This document shows positions 1 through 13,749 of a stretch of 64,000 nt of DNA, one piece after another (the first letter of the stretch is position 1; every line of letters starts with the position of its first letter). Under the pieces are notes generated by a model. That model made no database searches. It worked only from the letters and a program-made list of their open reading frames with translations, and was not told the DNA's origin. The stretch is from NCBI RefSeq assembly GCF_018691265.1, contig NW_024881278.1, forward strand, positions 9,176,001 through 9,240,000, written 5' to 3'. A program made the translations under genes and the position numbers. The DNA is from Tyto alba. Taxonomy: Eukaryota > Chordata > Aves > Strigiformes > Tytonidae.

Positions 1-3000
1 GAAGGGGAAGGGTGGCAAGGTGCCCGCTCACGTGGCAGCTCATCTCTGTCCTCTCGTCTGAGGAGTCTTGTGGCAGGGCTGGGGGCTGGTGAGAGCCCCG
101 CTGCCTCTCGGGAGCAAGGGAAGCACCCCGGCCTGTCACCGCAGTGAATGAACAAGTGACACTAATGTCAAGGAGCTCACAAGGCAGGGTGACATCGGCT
201 CAGCCCCAGCACAGACCATCTGGACACAGCGGGTCGCTCCAGCCAACTGGTGTCCTGTGTGATGTCGGAGCTGGGACGGGAGGCTGAGGGCTCCGGGGAA
301 GCTTGCTGGGACTGCAGCACTTGGGTCACGCAGGAACACCTCTGCGTTGCCTGCTGTGGCTTCTCCTTGGCTGATTCATTGATCGATCCAGATGATGTCC
401 TCTTTAATGTTGTAGAAGGCATTAAACAATGTGAAGGCTGAAACGGGAAGCGGAACGTGTACATCAGGGACATCCTTGGTTTTTGGCGAGATCTGTTCTG
501 GAGCCTGGCTGCTGCAGCCATCCCGTGGAGCTGCCTGGCTCCAGTGCAGGTTCGTTTGCCTTCGCTTCCAGCTTTCTGCTCCACCTCGGGCTGCAGCCAG
601 AGGTGCAGGAGCCAGCGAGAGCGCGGTGCAAAGAGGGAGTTGCCAGGATCGGGCTCGTGCAGTGAAGCCGTGGCCGTGCTCTTAGCAGCACGCCCGTGTC
701 GGCTTCTGTTACCACGCGTCTCCAGTGCCCTTTGGACTCACTTAGAAAAATCTTTTCCCTCCACTGCTGGCGCTTGCCGCATCCCATTTTAGGACTGGGG
801 GGAGCTTCTGATGTTCATTCCCATAATCTCTGCTCCTTTGGTCTCGAGATGCTTATGAGACAGAGCCTGGGCAGTGCGTCAGTCCCACGGCTGGGGGGGC
901 CAAGGGATGTAATATTTACTTCAGGTGTTGGACCTAACTGAGAAACCCTGGACAAGTGGTGCTGCTGCGTGATTTGGAGTTCTCTGCTTGGGAATAAAAC
1001 GCTCTTTCCTTTGAAGTGCAGCGCTGGGCGGGGGGATGTGGTCTGGTCTGACAGGGTAGAGGAGACTATGCCCGAATCACTAAGCTTCCTCCTTCTCATC
1101 CTTTCCTGTGCCTTTTCCTCCAGCCATTCCTAATGCTTCTGGCTCAAATAAAGTCAGCTCGTGTCAAAGCACGAGATGTTTGCAAAGGCAGGAATCCAAA
1201 TTTTTGTAACAGTTGATCACAAAGTCACAGAATACCAGGAGTAAAGGGACTTTTGGAGGGCTGTGGCGCAACATCAAAACAGGGGCAGCTGAGATCAATT
1301 TAAGGACAAGCCACAATATGCTTTTTTTATCTAAATGGGGGCTACAGAGAAGTCTTTAATGTGCCATCCCTGGCCACTCTTGGGGACTGCCCGGCACTGC
1401 CCTCACGGTCTTATGGGAAGTGCTGGGGACATCCCGTAAATGCTGTGATTTTTTTCTTGCCTGAAAATGAAACAAAATAGTTGTCATCATTTGCTTATCT
1501 GAGGATGAGCTGGGTACGTTCCCAGTCTTTTCTCACTTCCCATACTGTGGATGGGAACATTCACCCCATGTTGGGGCATTCACCTAAGCTGCTGGGGGGA
1601 CCTGGTCTCTCATGTCAGCAGCAAGGTGGGATACATTTAGTCTTTGAAATGTATGAACAAAATGTCCTTGTGTAGGTTTTTTAAATTGTTGTTGCTTCCC
1701 CCTGCTTTTTTTTCTTTTTTTTTTACCTCAAAAGAGCTTTTCTGCTTTTATCCTTGTATTTTTGCTCTCTTGTTCTGAGCTGGTGAAACAGGTTTTTATC
1801 TCTGCTGCTGGTGTGGGTGTTGTGGTGTTTAGTACACTTTAACTGAAAAGCTTCACCACCAACAATAAGAGTGTCCTTAACTAGCAATGAATTAATACAA
1901 TTTTCCTGCTGCACTTGTCAGGGAGCCTGACAGTGGTTTCCAGGCCCAGCGCTGTGTTTTGGGGTGGAAGCACAGCCTGCTTGGCTGCTTGTGGCTCAGC
2001 TCGTCCCTGAGCTCAGTGCCAAGGAGAGGATAGGGGGGACTGTGGCTGTGCAGGTCAATGGTAGCTGGGAAGCTGGATAGACAGTAAAGCCCTTCTCGGA
2101 ATGCTTGTGCCCCTTCCAGACCCCTAAATGCCCCAGATAAACTGCTTGCCTGAGTGACAGTGTACTGGGGGTCGTGAAGATGCACCTCAGAGGCCATGGA
2201 GCGGCTGTAATGTGTGTTTGGGCAGCACGGTTCTCCTGGGTACTGTCTTCCTAAGGGAGAATTTTGGGTGAAACTTTGGGGGAGGAGGGGAGTTGGGTGT
2301 TTTGGTGTGAATGTTCGGTGGTTGATTTTCCTGAAAGAGACACGAGGAGAAGTTGAGGATACCAGCTGGTGCCTTTTAAAAACCCCACAGGGGAAGGAAT
2401 CAGAGCAGAACTCTTCAAAAGTGCTGACGTAGTCTTAACTCAGACCAAAATGTTGTCATTCCAAGGGTTTTGCTGCTGATTTGCAGAAGTGTGTGTTTGA
2501 ATGTGTATCATTTTACCGCGCATTTTTCTAAGGCATCGTTTTAACAGATGTGGCCACACGTCCTGCGAGTATTATTTTCCAAGCAATCTTCCTCATCTCT
2601 TAAAAACTGCTTGCACAGTGGCTTTTTTTAATCATTTGGTGTAGGAAAATGAGGTCCAGCTTTTTTTTTTTTTTTTTTGGTGGCCAGGCTACTTCTATAA
2701 GATTCAGATTCCTAGCCAGCAGTCGTCCACCCACAGCCTGTGCGTTTTGTCTCTGCTTTTATTAAGTGTTGCTTGGAGCTGATGCCCTCGTGGCCCCGGG
2801 ACCTGGGGGATGCTCTGGTGGGTGCTGGCCAGGGTGAGTTGGTGGTCACGAGGCTGGTTGCGGGCCAGGACTGATGGCTCTAAGGCTGCTCTGTGGGAGG
2901 CTGGGGTCTGTCATCCCCGGGGTGCGTGTGATGGGTGGCGGGGTTCAGTTGGCAGCACAGAAAAGCCCTGGACTGGTACAGGCTGAACTGGGATAAACAC

Positions 3001-3250
3001 TGCAAAAACAGAGAATTGATTTATTTTTCACCAAATGAAAAGTGCCATCTGTCACAAAACAGAGCATTTTGAGCCTCTGTGTTTAAAAATGTATGAAATG
3101 AAAATACCTAATTCACATGTTTTTTTCAGTAAAACAAGCAAAATTGTTTGAAGATGTTGTGACAATATAGCTTAACTTTTCAAATATTGCTCAAGGATTT
3201 TTTTTGGTTGTGGTTGGTTTTTTTTGCCCCCCACCCCCCTTTTATTTTTT
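1..3250. other. Noncoding, no recognised gene
   Basis: Mixed composition. AATAAA words lie at about 991 and 1147 on the plus strand, the second followed by a GT-rich stretch, which could be polyadenylation signals of an unseen gene, but no coding exon is recognisable. T18 at 2661-2678. Confidence 0.5.
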
Positions 3251-3570
3251 TTCTTTTCTCCCCTCCTACTTTCTTATCTTATTGAACAATTTTATGAAAT
3301 CAATGATGTCATTGAAACATTTTTGATTGGTTGAATGAGCTTTAAAAGCAGCTTTGGCTAACAACACCTTTCTGAGCAGTCTTGCGTATATATGGCTGGG
3401 AAGCAGGAGACTTCTGATAGTGTGATAAATGCTTTCTGTGCCCAAAGAAGTAGTGCTGGTTGGAGATCTATCAGGAAATATTTATTACTTACCAGGGAAA
3501 ATTTTCCTTAATTTCTCTGCTTTTTGCTAGTGACAGTGAAGACCCAGGTCATCACCTCTAGTTTTTCTTG
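3250..3570. other. AT-rich noncoding block with a TATA-like word
   Basis: AT-rich sequence with GTATATATGG at about 3386. It precedes an ATG-initiated open frame (3576-4199) that I do not recognise and treat as unproven. Confidence 0.35.
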
Positions 3571-6500
3571 TACTGATGTGGATTACTGAGGCAGTTTGTT
3601 CTTGGGCTAAATCTGATGCAGGACCAATTTGCCCTGCCTGCACGGGCAGCATTCATGCCAGCGACATCCTGAGCCCTGCATGCCTTATCTCCTTGGTTTT
3701 GAGATACAGAGAAGGAGCAATTCAAAGCAACGTGCTGATATGCCTCATTTTAGCAGGGGTGCCTCTGTCACATCTCAAAGATTATCTGGTTCCTGTAACA
3801 CAGAGGAGTTCATACAACGTTCTTGCCTGCTTGCTTACAGAGGAATTAAAGTCAGAAAATGGCCTTCAGCCCAGCTCTTCGCAGCCCTCTGGAGACACTC
3901 CCATCATCTCACCCGTGCAAGATGCTTTTGGGGAGCACCCACCTCCCGATCTGAGGGGCCACCCTTGGACCCGCAGGCACCCAACCTGTGGGGTACTCGT
4001 TAGACCACAGACTCTGTTAAACTTGCCCTGCCCTCCTCCCGGACACGTCCCTAGCAAACGGAGGCCATGGGCAACCCAGAAGCCGCTCTGGGACGGTGAG
4101 GAGCTTTCCCCTTGTGCTAGTGCAAGCCTGGGAAGGACAAGGACGTACCTGCTGCTTGCTGTTCCCATCCAGCATCACCCAAAGGGCATCCAGATTTAGG
4201 GACTTGCTGTAGGGCCTGTGGCTTTGTGCCAGGGGTGGCAAGGTGGGAGAGGGCAGAGAAGCTGCAGGGGGTCTCCTGCCCTGCACCTGGTTTTTAGCTC
4301 CTCTCTTCCCTGGTGACCTGTCACGGAGGTCTTTGAAGCGAAGAGGAGCAAAACCACAGGTGCCTTTGGGGATAGGGGGTGTCTCAATGTTTGTGTTTCC
4401 TCTGTTCTCCCCTCCTCACAAGCCTCAGCACTTCCCCATTTATCCAGACAGGGTGGCCCGCATGAGAAAACAGGAATAAATCTCAGCTGGAACTTTGGAT
4501 TTTTATACCTCCCATCAGGGCCAGACTTGTTTGGGTCTCTCCTGTGCATTGCATGACTGACTCAAATCAAGGGTTGAAGTCAGGGAAGGATGAACGATCC
4601 CCAGGGAACAGGAGTCCAAGCTGGAAACAACTTGATAGCCCTGTGCAGTTTGCTCTTGGTTGCCATTCTCCTGACTCTGCTTGTAAATAAGTGGTGTGGT
4701 CTGGGGCACAGAATTCCATTGCAGTGTGGAGATCATCCATAGCCTGTGCTCCGGCCACCGTGGCTGCCCCGGTCCAGGCTTTGCCTGTGGTGGCCCTGGG
4801 CTACAATCGCTTATGCAGAGATGAAAGAAACTGCTGGGTTTGTAGAGTATTTCTGAGTCTAGGAGTTGGCAGCTTCCCATCTGAGGAGGAAGGAACCCAC
4901 CTTTTTGGGCAGATCCTCAGGTAGGAAGGGCAGCAAAGTCTTCTCTTCCTCTTCACTGTTTAGGCTGGCTCTTGCATGTAACAGAGCTCTTTAGCACACT
5001 TCTGATAGGAAATGGGCTTGTGCCTTTGACGAGGCTCTTGCATTGCCCTGCTGGATGGGATGTACATCACACACTGTATAAAATTTTTTTTAAAAAACAA
5101 AACAAAACAAAACAAAAAAAGCAACCTTGCTGAACTTGATGGCTTGTCGTATCCTGACCTTGGAGCAAGGGAGTGGAGAGAGAAGAGTTTGCCCAGTGAT
5201 GAAACTGTGCAGTAATTACAATGGGGATCTCCAAAGAGCAGCTACTGCAGTTTTCAGATGCAGTGCTCCCATTGATATTCCTTTGTTTGGTTTCCAGACC
5301 TGAACAAATCTCTCAGTAGGCACCTTTGAAGTGGACAAACAAAAATCTCAGGTTGGATCACTTGCGGTATTAGAGAGTATATTTATACTGTGCCAGGAGA
5401 TAGCAAGGCAGTCTTTCTTCTCACTTGTTGTCCCCACAAGTTCCTCCAGCCCTTTGAAGTGTGAGGTTTATTACAGGTAAATAGCAAAAGCTCTCCAAAG
5501 CATGTCCTGTCTTTTTCCTCTGTTAGCAAAAGAAACTGACTCTCCTGAGACCCGATGAATTTAACCTTGCAAGACTCAGGAGAGACCCAGCTTGTGCCCT
5601 CACCAAGCTCAAGACTACTTGCCATGGGCAACCCTCCCTCTGGGCTGGAACAAGGCTCAGAGCAATTAACCGCAGGGACCCTGATAAGTGCCAGCCAGGG
5701 GGAAAGGGGGTGCTTGATGGTGGGGGGAAGGCCTCCCAGGGCCCCCCAGAGGGAGAGCATCCCACAGAGGCAACACGTGGCTGCAAACCTGTGCTGTTCT
5801 GCACTTCCCACCTTCTCAATACCTTATTCTTAACACTCCTCAGCATTGCTTTTGTCTTGTATTTTTCTGTGCTTGCAATAATCACAGGTAAATGCAGTCA
5901 AATTAAGCATGGATTACAGTAATTTAGAGGTGAAAGGCTTTTGGATGCTTGCTTCTTTCGTGCGCAAGGAGGGAAAAAACCCCCATCATTTAAACATGGT
6001 GCGATAGAAACAAATGTGGCCACGAGAGCTCACGCTGCTGAGGAAGCAGGGTTCTGTGGAAGCAGCCCTGGAAAGCAATCCATTAAATTGGATCCCACTG
6101 CTTTTTGCATTCAGTTTAATGGGCAGCACTGGAGCCGTGACTCACCGGACCACCACCATTGTTTAAAAATACCTCGAGAAAACATTTCGGATTGATATTT
6201 CAATGAGTCACTCTTCCCAGAAAAAGGGCTTAAGGAAAACTCGGTGCATTGATGGAAATGACTCTCATCTCCTCAAGCGCAGCAGTGATTTGAAGAAGAA
6301 AGAGTGATTTTTTTTTTTTTTTTTTTGTTCACGTGTGCAGGCCAGCCGTTTTTAGAAAGCAGCAGGGAGCAGGTGGGACTCGGTCATCCCATCGCATCCG
6401 TCCCTGCTGCCTGAGACCGGCTGTCGCCCGGGGACCTCTGTCCCCGCTGCAGTCGGTGCTGTAAGTAGCCAGGCTTTCTCATCAGGTGCCATACTGGGGC

Positions 6501-8865
6501 TTCGGGGTCACTGGGCAATAGGAGCTCTCGGAACTTCGAAAGCTGTTCCCAAATTTCTGGGGTTAGGAAAAAGTAGTATGTAGGCAGGATGAGGGAAAGC
6601 ACTAAGTGGCCCATTGTTGCGAGGCACGTTGCTAAAACCCTAATTTAGAGCCAGGGTAGGTTAAACACTGACTGACTCCTCCAATGTCGAGGTGTGAGTC
6701 ACTGCTCGGGTTCACGCGAGGTCCCAACGCTGCTTTGGGGGATTGCGCTTGTAAAGATGAATATATACAGCTATTAATATTTGTTCTAGGAGCAGGGAAA
6801 CAAACAAACAAGCCAAATCCAGCAGAAACAATGCTCACCACAGACTCAGCCTCTCCTGCAGTTTTTTTTTTGGTGGAGGGTTTTGAGGCCAGATGATGCC
6901 TCCCTGAGTGCAAGCAGCCCGGAGATCACGCTGTCCTCCAGGCAGGGAAGCTCCTGGGACAGCCTGTCCCGGATCTGGAGCAAGGCTCCTCTTGCTGCCT
7001 GCTGATGGTTCTCCTCCAAGGGCGAACGGGCATTTAAAGTGGAGGCTTAAACCCTGTTTTATGATGATAAAAAAAAAAAATAACGCTGCTTCCCTGTGCC
7101 AAATAATGAATGTCCAGTGATCCCAAGGGAGGCTCCTGACTGGTGCCAAAAAGACCATAAGTTGCTCGTTTTCCCAAAACTCTCCCCATAAGGAACAGCT
7201 TTGGGGACAGGCAGGGTAATGCCTACTGAATTCAGGCAACCCCATTTCCTCCTGTTATGTTGGTGTGCCTCCCACTCAGGAGCCCATGGCCTGAAAAAAT
7301 CTGCTGTTTGAGTGTTAATAATAGCTTTGGGAACAGTAATTTTTCAGTATCGCTTCCAGCTTCCCACAAGGTCTGTTTTTAAGCCTGGTACCTTGATACC
7401 GTGCTCAACCTCTGCCCAGCAGAAGCAGTGCTGGCTTAGAAAGCAGCATGCTCCCGCGGTTCAGTTTTGGTCCAGGGTCAGCAGGCAGCTAGAGAAATAC
7501 CATCTAAGGGATGCGGAGGCTGAAAAGGGTATCTGAGTTATTATCTGTGTCTGCAGAGCTGTGTTTTCTCCCAGCACAAAGGAAAGTGGAAGGCATCCTC
7601 CTGGGGCCTTTGGCAGGACTTGGCAATCACCTCCTGTCACCTTCCCTCTGGCTTGAGCTGCAGGGGTTGTTCTTGGCAGCAGGTTCCCCAACTGGAGATG
7701 TGGAGCTGTATAACACCAGTAAACAGGGCTGTAATTCTTCAAATTTATGTGCGTATTCTTTCTGTGTGCCTGTGGTGTAAAACATCCTAGACAGCTTTGA
7801 AATTAAGAGTATAATTTGTTGTGCTATTCAGGTCACTTTCTGACATTACTTCAGTTCCTTGGAGTTTAATAGGGGTTACATTCCTTTTCAAAATAGTTCC
7901 AAAATGAAACACTGCTGTTTTCTATGAATTTTTATTGCGGGTAGGACAAGAATGGGATGGGTTGGGATCTTGCTTGAGGCAGTTTGTTAGGCACAAGGAG
8001 AAGGTTTATAAATGAAGGGACAGTGAGGTGCTGGGATAAAGCTTGTGGCAGATTTTAAGAGCAAATTAAGTAATTCTTTGCAAACATGAGGATATAGTTA
8101 CCCTTGCCTTCAGGCAGGAGGATGGATGGGTCCCATCTCATTCTCTCTTCGGTGACTCCAGCTAGGTGTAGAAAATCCCTGTCTGTATTCATAACCATGC
8201 TAGCAAGAAGCCATAGCGGCAGATCTTTTAATTTACGTGCAGAGTTCGGGAAAATTGTGCATCAATTGATGAAATGGTACAAGGCACACATGAGTACCTG
8301 CCCTTAAATGAAAACACAAGAGCTGATAAATCTTTTCCTGGTTTACCTGCTAAAAGAGAAGGGAAACAGCAGGCCCTGCTTTTGCACATGGATTTATTCT
8401 CCATGCTGACTCTGTCAGCTATTCTAGGTGGACTATCAGCATCCCAGCACAGGTACCAGCATCCTGAGCATGCCGACTGTTTCTAGTATCTGTCTCCGGT
8501 GTCTCTTCTCAAATGGGAAGTAGAACTTGTGTTGTCCAAAATACAGAGAGCTCTCTCTGCACCCTTGCGGGTCCTGCAAGGCAATTCCTCCATCCCCTTG
8601 AAAGTGCTGTCTGCTGAACAGAGACCTGGACTTGAAGTATTTGGGCTTCTCTGAGTGCCTGGGGACCAAAGCTGCGAGCACAGGTACTGGGAGGGGCTGG
8701 GGTCACGGTGCTCCGCTGCTGCTTTGGGGCTCAGGAGTACATGGTGACACCCCTGCACTCCTGCTCCTGTGTCCTGGCAGGCAGAGCAAGTGAATGATCG
8801 GAGATGTGTCATGACTGTGGGGGTGAAAAACACATCTCCCTGCCTGCTCTCATTCCTGGAAAATG
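3571..8865. other. Noncoding, no recognised gene
   Basis: Holds the unproven 3576-4199 open frame, the CAAAA repeat at 5092-5120, T19 at 6308-6326, and short simple tracts. No transposon or RNA gene recognised. Confidence 0.5.
5092..5120 (+). repeat. (CAAAA)n simple repeat
   Basis: About four CAAAA units ending in seven A, directly after a short A/T palindromic tract. Confidence 0.85.
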
Positions 8866-9185
8866 TCAGCAAAGAAACAAGGGATGCAGGCAGATGAGCC
8901 ATTTGTGGGTTTGAAAGAACTTTTGGATGAAATTCTGTTGTAGGAACATTGTGGCAAATGCGGAGAAAGAGCAAAGTTTTTGTCCTGAATGAGAAAGGAG
9001 GTCGGCGCTTGGCAGCAGCTGTAAGGGGTGACAGCCCTTCAGTGGTGATGAGGCCGAGCTGTTTCTGCTGGGACTGCTGGTTTGTGCCTGTCGCTGCGAT
9101 GACAGCTTGGCCGCTCCACTGGGTCCTTGCTCAGGAAAATCCTTAGGCAGGTCATCAAGCCTGGTGAGGAGTCTCCATGAGGACA

Positions 9186-9203
9186 ACTTGTGCATGCACA
9201 AGT
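9186..9203. repeat. Perfect 18-bp palindrome
   Basis: ACTTGTGCATGCACAAGT equals its own reverse complement with no spacer. It could bind a dimeric factor, but no specific factor is claimed. Confidence 0.85.
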
Positions 9204-9737
9204 GCTTTCCTGAAGAGGGAAATTTCCCTCCTGTGGATGTTAAAAATCCCTTTTCAGCGAGCCGTGCCTCTCCCAAGAGCTGGGCCGTGGGCAGGCAGCC
9301 TGCCAGGACCGGGCTCAGCCTGCGGCTGGCAGGTAGGAACAGGCAGGCAGAGCTTTGCCTGCTTTTGGCAACCAAATGGCCTGAGCCTGAGCAATGCTCT
9401 GAGTCTGTTAAACCTCCATTTTTCCAGTGGAAAATCATCCTGCTGAGAAAACTCTTGACCATTGCACATCTCTGTGTAGAAACCGTCTCCCTGCAGAAGG
9501 AGGAGGAAGAGCAGCGGGTGGCTGGGGGGCACCAGCTCCCTCCTACTGATGGGCAGAGCCCAAACCTTTGGGGGCTGCCTGGGGATGAGCAGGGAATGGC
9601 TTTCAAGGGCAAGGCCGCTGTCGGCTCCGCAGCATTCCTCCGCTGAGCCTGTCCCACCAACGTGAACAGAGGGAGCTGCTGCTCCGTGGCTCCGCTGGGC
9701 ACACAGGGCTTGCGTTGCAAGTGCTCTGCAAATCCCT

Positions 9738-9770
9738 GTGGGTGGTGGTGGTGGTGGTGGTGGTGGTGGG
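9738..9770 (+). repeat. (GGT)9 trinucleotide repeat
   Basis: Nine GGT units. Read on the minus strand this is a run of His codons inside a long open frame discussed in findings; on the plus strand it reads Gly or Trp runs. Confidence 0.9.
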
Positions 9771-12700
9771 CACTGCCCGCACCTGGAAGCCCCCCTGGCA
9801 GCTCCCCGTGCCCACGGTGGCTCGGACACTGCCCAGACCCGGCGCAGAGCTGTTGAAAGGGGGAAGAGCAGAACCCCGGCTTGTTTAAGCCATGCCTGCC
9901 GAGAAGGGACAGGGGGAGCAGACAGGGAGGCTCCAGCTCCCGAACGGCTTGGCACTCCAGGGTGAAGGATGGGCTCGGCTCGACGTCTGCAAACGGTATC
10001 CGCGTCGTCTGCTGCAAACGCTGCCAGCGCTCCCTGCCTGATCCGCCAGATGAAAGGCGGCAAATGCTCCTCTCTGTGGGGCGATTGATGACCAGCCACG
10101 AGACCCTGCAAACAGGACGGGCTTCTGCTGGAAGCACGTCTGAGAGCTTTGTCAGAAGAGAGCGTGTTTGGGTGATTCAGGGCAGCCGCGTCACTCGATG
10201 CAGCCTCCTGCCCGGCCCTGGTGCTCCTCTGGCTTTGCAGAGACTAAAGTACAAAAGCTCCCCAGCTGCTGATGGTGTGTGCGGCGGTGCCCAGAGCAGC
10301 CCTTCCTACAGCTGCTCTCCGTGGCAGGGTGGCAAGCTGCACTGTGAGCCTCCTGCCCAGAGAGAGTGTCAGATGGGGGCCAGAGGCCAAGCATTTTTCT
10401 GATGTTAGTTTATCGGGACAGCTCAGAAGTTGCTTCCTGAGTGTCCTTGTATGTTTCAGCCTACGTGTATAGAATTTGTTAGGAGTGATATACATAGATA
10501 TAGACATATTTGGGGTTTTTTAGCACATGTAAGCACGACGGTTTTGCACAGTGTTTTTCCCAAGTCTGCTGCTCGGGGTCTGAAGTGATCCAACAGAACA
10601 ACTTTTCTATTGGTCTCTGTTACTTAGCCAAAGCCTGGGGGTTCCTGTACCCACATAAGGACGCAGAGGGGACAGTGGCACAGGCAGGGAAGGGAGGTGG
10701 CTGCCCAGGCACAGCCCCGTGCCGCTGAGGCACTCTCCCAGCAGCCTTGGTCCCTGCTCTGGTCCCTTCCCGCCGCTCCCTCTGCCTGGGATCGAAGGGA
10801 TGAGGCCAGGGAAAACTCCTACACCAGAGTCTTGGGATGGTGTGGCACCTCGGGCATGGCCTGGAGAGATCATTAGGCGTGAAATAAGGGGTCCGCATAT
10901 ACAAATACGGCAACTGTGCAAAATGCATTGGAAATAACCTTATGAGGTAGGCTTGCTTTGGAGCAGAGTTAGCATACGGAGCTGGTTACTTATTTGGCCT
11001 GCTCCCTCTGCTCCCAAACAGTAGGAATGTAGTTTGTTCCTTTTAGCAGGGCATAAACATTTATACTCTTTTTTCTGACCCTATCACTTTGATCTCCTCC
11101 ATATACTTTTCCAGCAATGCCTACTGGCAATGGAAAAATGCATTAGCCTGAGCTAATTTGTTTTTCCTTTATATATAAGTGCATTAAGTCTTGGGAAATG
11201 GGACAGTGAAGCGGGATTGTAGAGCTGCAGGGCAAATCAGTGCATCTGTAACACCGTAACGAGGTTTTCGGGGTGAGTTTGTGATGGGAGCTGGTGGAGA
11301 TTTTGGGTCGTGATACTTCTACTTCTTGAAAGGATTTGCCTTCTCTTCTTTGGTGCTAAACAGTTTTTGCCATCAGCAAAACAAACAAAATAGGTGTGTA
11401 ATTGCGCTTCCCTTTCTGAAGGCTGTTTTACATGAGTAGAGAACATTAAGAGGGAAAAGAGACTCTTGCAAAAATTTATAAGCATAGTTCACGGGGCCAA
11501 ACTGTGAGTGAGCATAACTCAATTGCTCCTTTTCTGGTTTCATTTGATCTGTCACTTTTGAGCAGTAAAACTTTTGTCTCATAGCACCTTCTTTTTCCTT
11601 TTTATTTTCTTATGTGTATAGTGCCAGAACCTACATTAAGGTGAGCCACAAACTTGCTGTTTCCTTAGTGACTGATGTATTTTGAATGGAAAAAAGGCAT
11701 TGGGAGGATTTTATTTTTTAAAGTGTGGAAGTCCTGCACTGTCACGGCTACTTGTGCTGCTGACTGGCTGCAGCAAGTAGAGGCTTTCCTTCACACAGAG
11801 AGCATGGTCTGAATTCCTGGGAGCAGGACACGCGTTGCACCCGTGACAAATGGGTATGAGTATGCGAGCGGGTGGGTAAGATGGAGTGGGTCCTTGTGCT
11901 CAGGAGTTACCGATTCCTGTGCTCATTAAAAGCCTTCCATTTCCTCCAGCTAACTTCAGAGATAATTAAAGTACCCTTCCATCTGCAGCTGCCTTAAGTC
12001 CACAGGAAAAACCTGATGTGCAGTATCTGATGGCTGGGGCCGTGCTCAGGCCAGGCGTGTCTGCATCAACACGATTAGCAGAGGAGCCTGTGGCTGTCCT
12101 GGGGTGGGACACGCTGCACTGCATGCTGTATTTTACTTCTGAGATGCCTGCACGGGTGTAGGAATTAAAGGCCTATTTCTGCATGCCACTGCCCCATATG
12201 TGCAGCTGCCATCATTTGCAGAACAAGAAGTCACAATTTATCATCACACTGAAACACTTCCCAGTAGTGTCCCTGCTCCCCTGAATCATGCTGGAATACA
12301 GGGTACAACTAACCCGTGGTGCCCTGTTTCACATGGGATCTGGGCCCCTGGCACCAAAGGGAGCTCAGAGATGCTGTAGCTGCATCTGAAAGCATCAGTT
12401 GGCCACCTCTACAGGACAAGGCTCCTTGGAGACCTGTGGAAAAGATACACTCAAACACTATGAAAATACAAGAATATCCTAATACTGAAAATGCTCCAGC
12501 AGCTGTAACATTTCAGGACATCTTCTGACCACCTCTCCGCCCTCTCACTGTTCAAATATCCGAAGGGCAACCCACTGTTTCTTTTCTATTCCGTTACAAA
12601 AGTAATACAAAACATTTTGGTCCTTGCACTCTTTTTATATCAAGCAACTTGAGGTTGCAGATATGTGATTGCTCACTTGGGACATCGCTCACTGCATTCG

Positions 12701-13749
12701 AAATACTAAAGGGGGATTCAAATACTATATTCTGGTTTCTGGTTTTGACAGCCATTAAGGTGACGATGATGTTAGGGAGAGTTCCCCACATTCTTCATCT
12801 CAACATCCCATATCTAGAAGGGGAATAATCTATTTCTGTTTTGCCACTTCTCAGACTATGAAATCTAAGGCAAAGAATACAGGGCATCTAGAACAGAGCT
12901 CAACTAGTACTTTGCAGCCTTTTGATGCTACTAAAAAGCCCTATGGTGGAGTTGCCCAAGAGGTAGCTTGCAGGAGGATTTTGGATTACTGCTGTGCTTG
13001 AGAACTTTTTAATATTTTCAGGGCTGAATTGCAATGAGTAGAAAAATATAAATATTTTTTCTTATTTGAGAGTAGGCTCTTTGCTTTACTCCAGTGTTGT
13101 AATGTGCTTCACCCAGCCACACTGAGCTTGGGCTGAAACTTCACTTTTAACTGAGCATTGGGTATAGCCCAAAAACCTGCCTGCTGTTCCAAGATCTTTA
13201 CAACTCCTGGGAAAAGGAATGGAGTTCCAGGCTTCAGTATTAACTATGGACGTTGAGACTTCTGCAGACTTTCTTACTCCTTTTCACCATAAAAATTGAA
13301 AAAAAAATAAAAAAAAAAAAAGATTGTGTTGACAATTAGTTAAAACCAATGCATCACTAAAGTAAGCACATACTTTAAAAGTACCTGTAACTGGGTTTTA
13401 GAGGTGCTCAAAGCTGTTTCCTATTATCACTGCTACAGATGATGCCTGATCGAGCAGGAAGCAGATGCTCAGTGTTTTATGGGGTGAAAGCAGCCTATGA
13501 ATTTAAGGTACAGGCAGAAGCCTCCAATTCAAAAGCATAAGCATGAGCCCACAGAGAGCGTGACATCAGGCTGCTGTCTGTGCTGGAGATGCTGAACCAC
13601 TTCACAGCAGCAACGGGCAGTGGCAGCGGGACACGGCCAGGGTGGAGGAGGAAGGGGCTGTCCTCAGGGGAACCCCATGGAGGAGGAGGAAGGTGGCACG
13701 CTCCGGGAAACCCCACCGAGCAGAGGCAGAGCCTGAAATCCCAACTGGA

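Larger units (their letters stand above)
8866..13600. other. Noncoding; long minus-strand open frame without early ATG
   Basis: Contains the (GGT)9 repeat, the 18-bp palindrome and a 1.27-kb stop-free minus-strand frame (8866-10137) described in findings. From 10500 to 13600 the sequence is AT-rich with no feature recognised apart from short A/T runs near 13299-13321. Confidence 0.45.
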
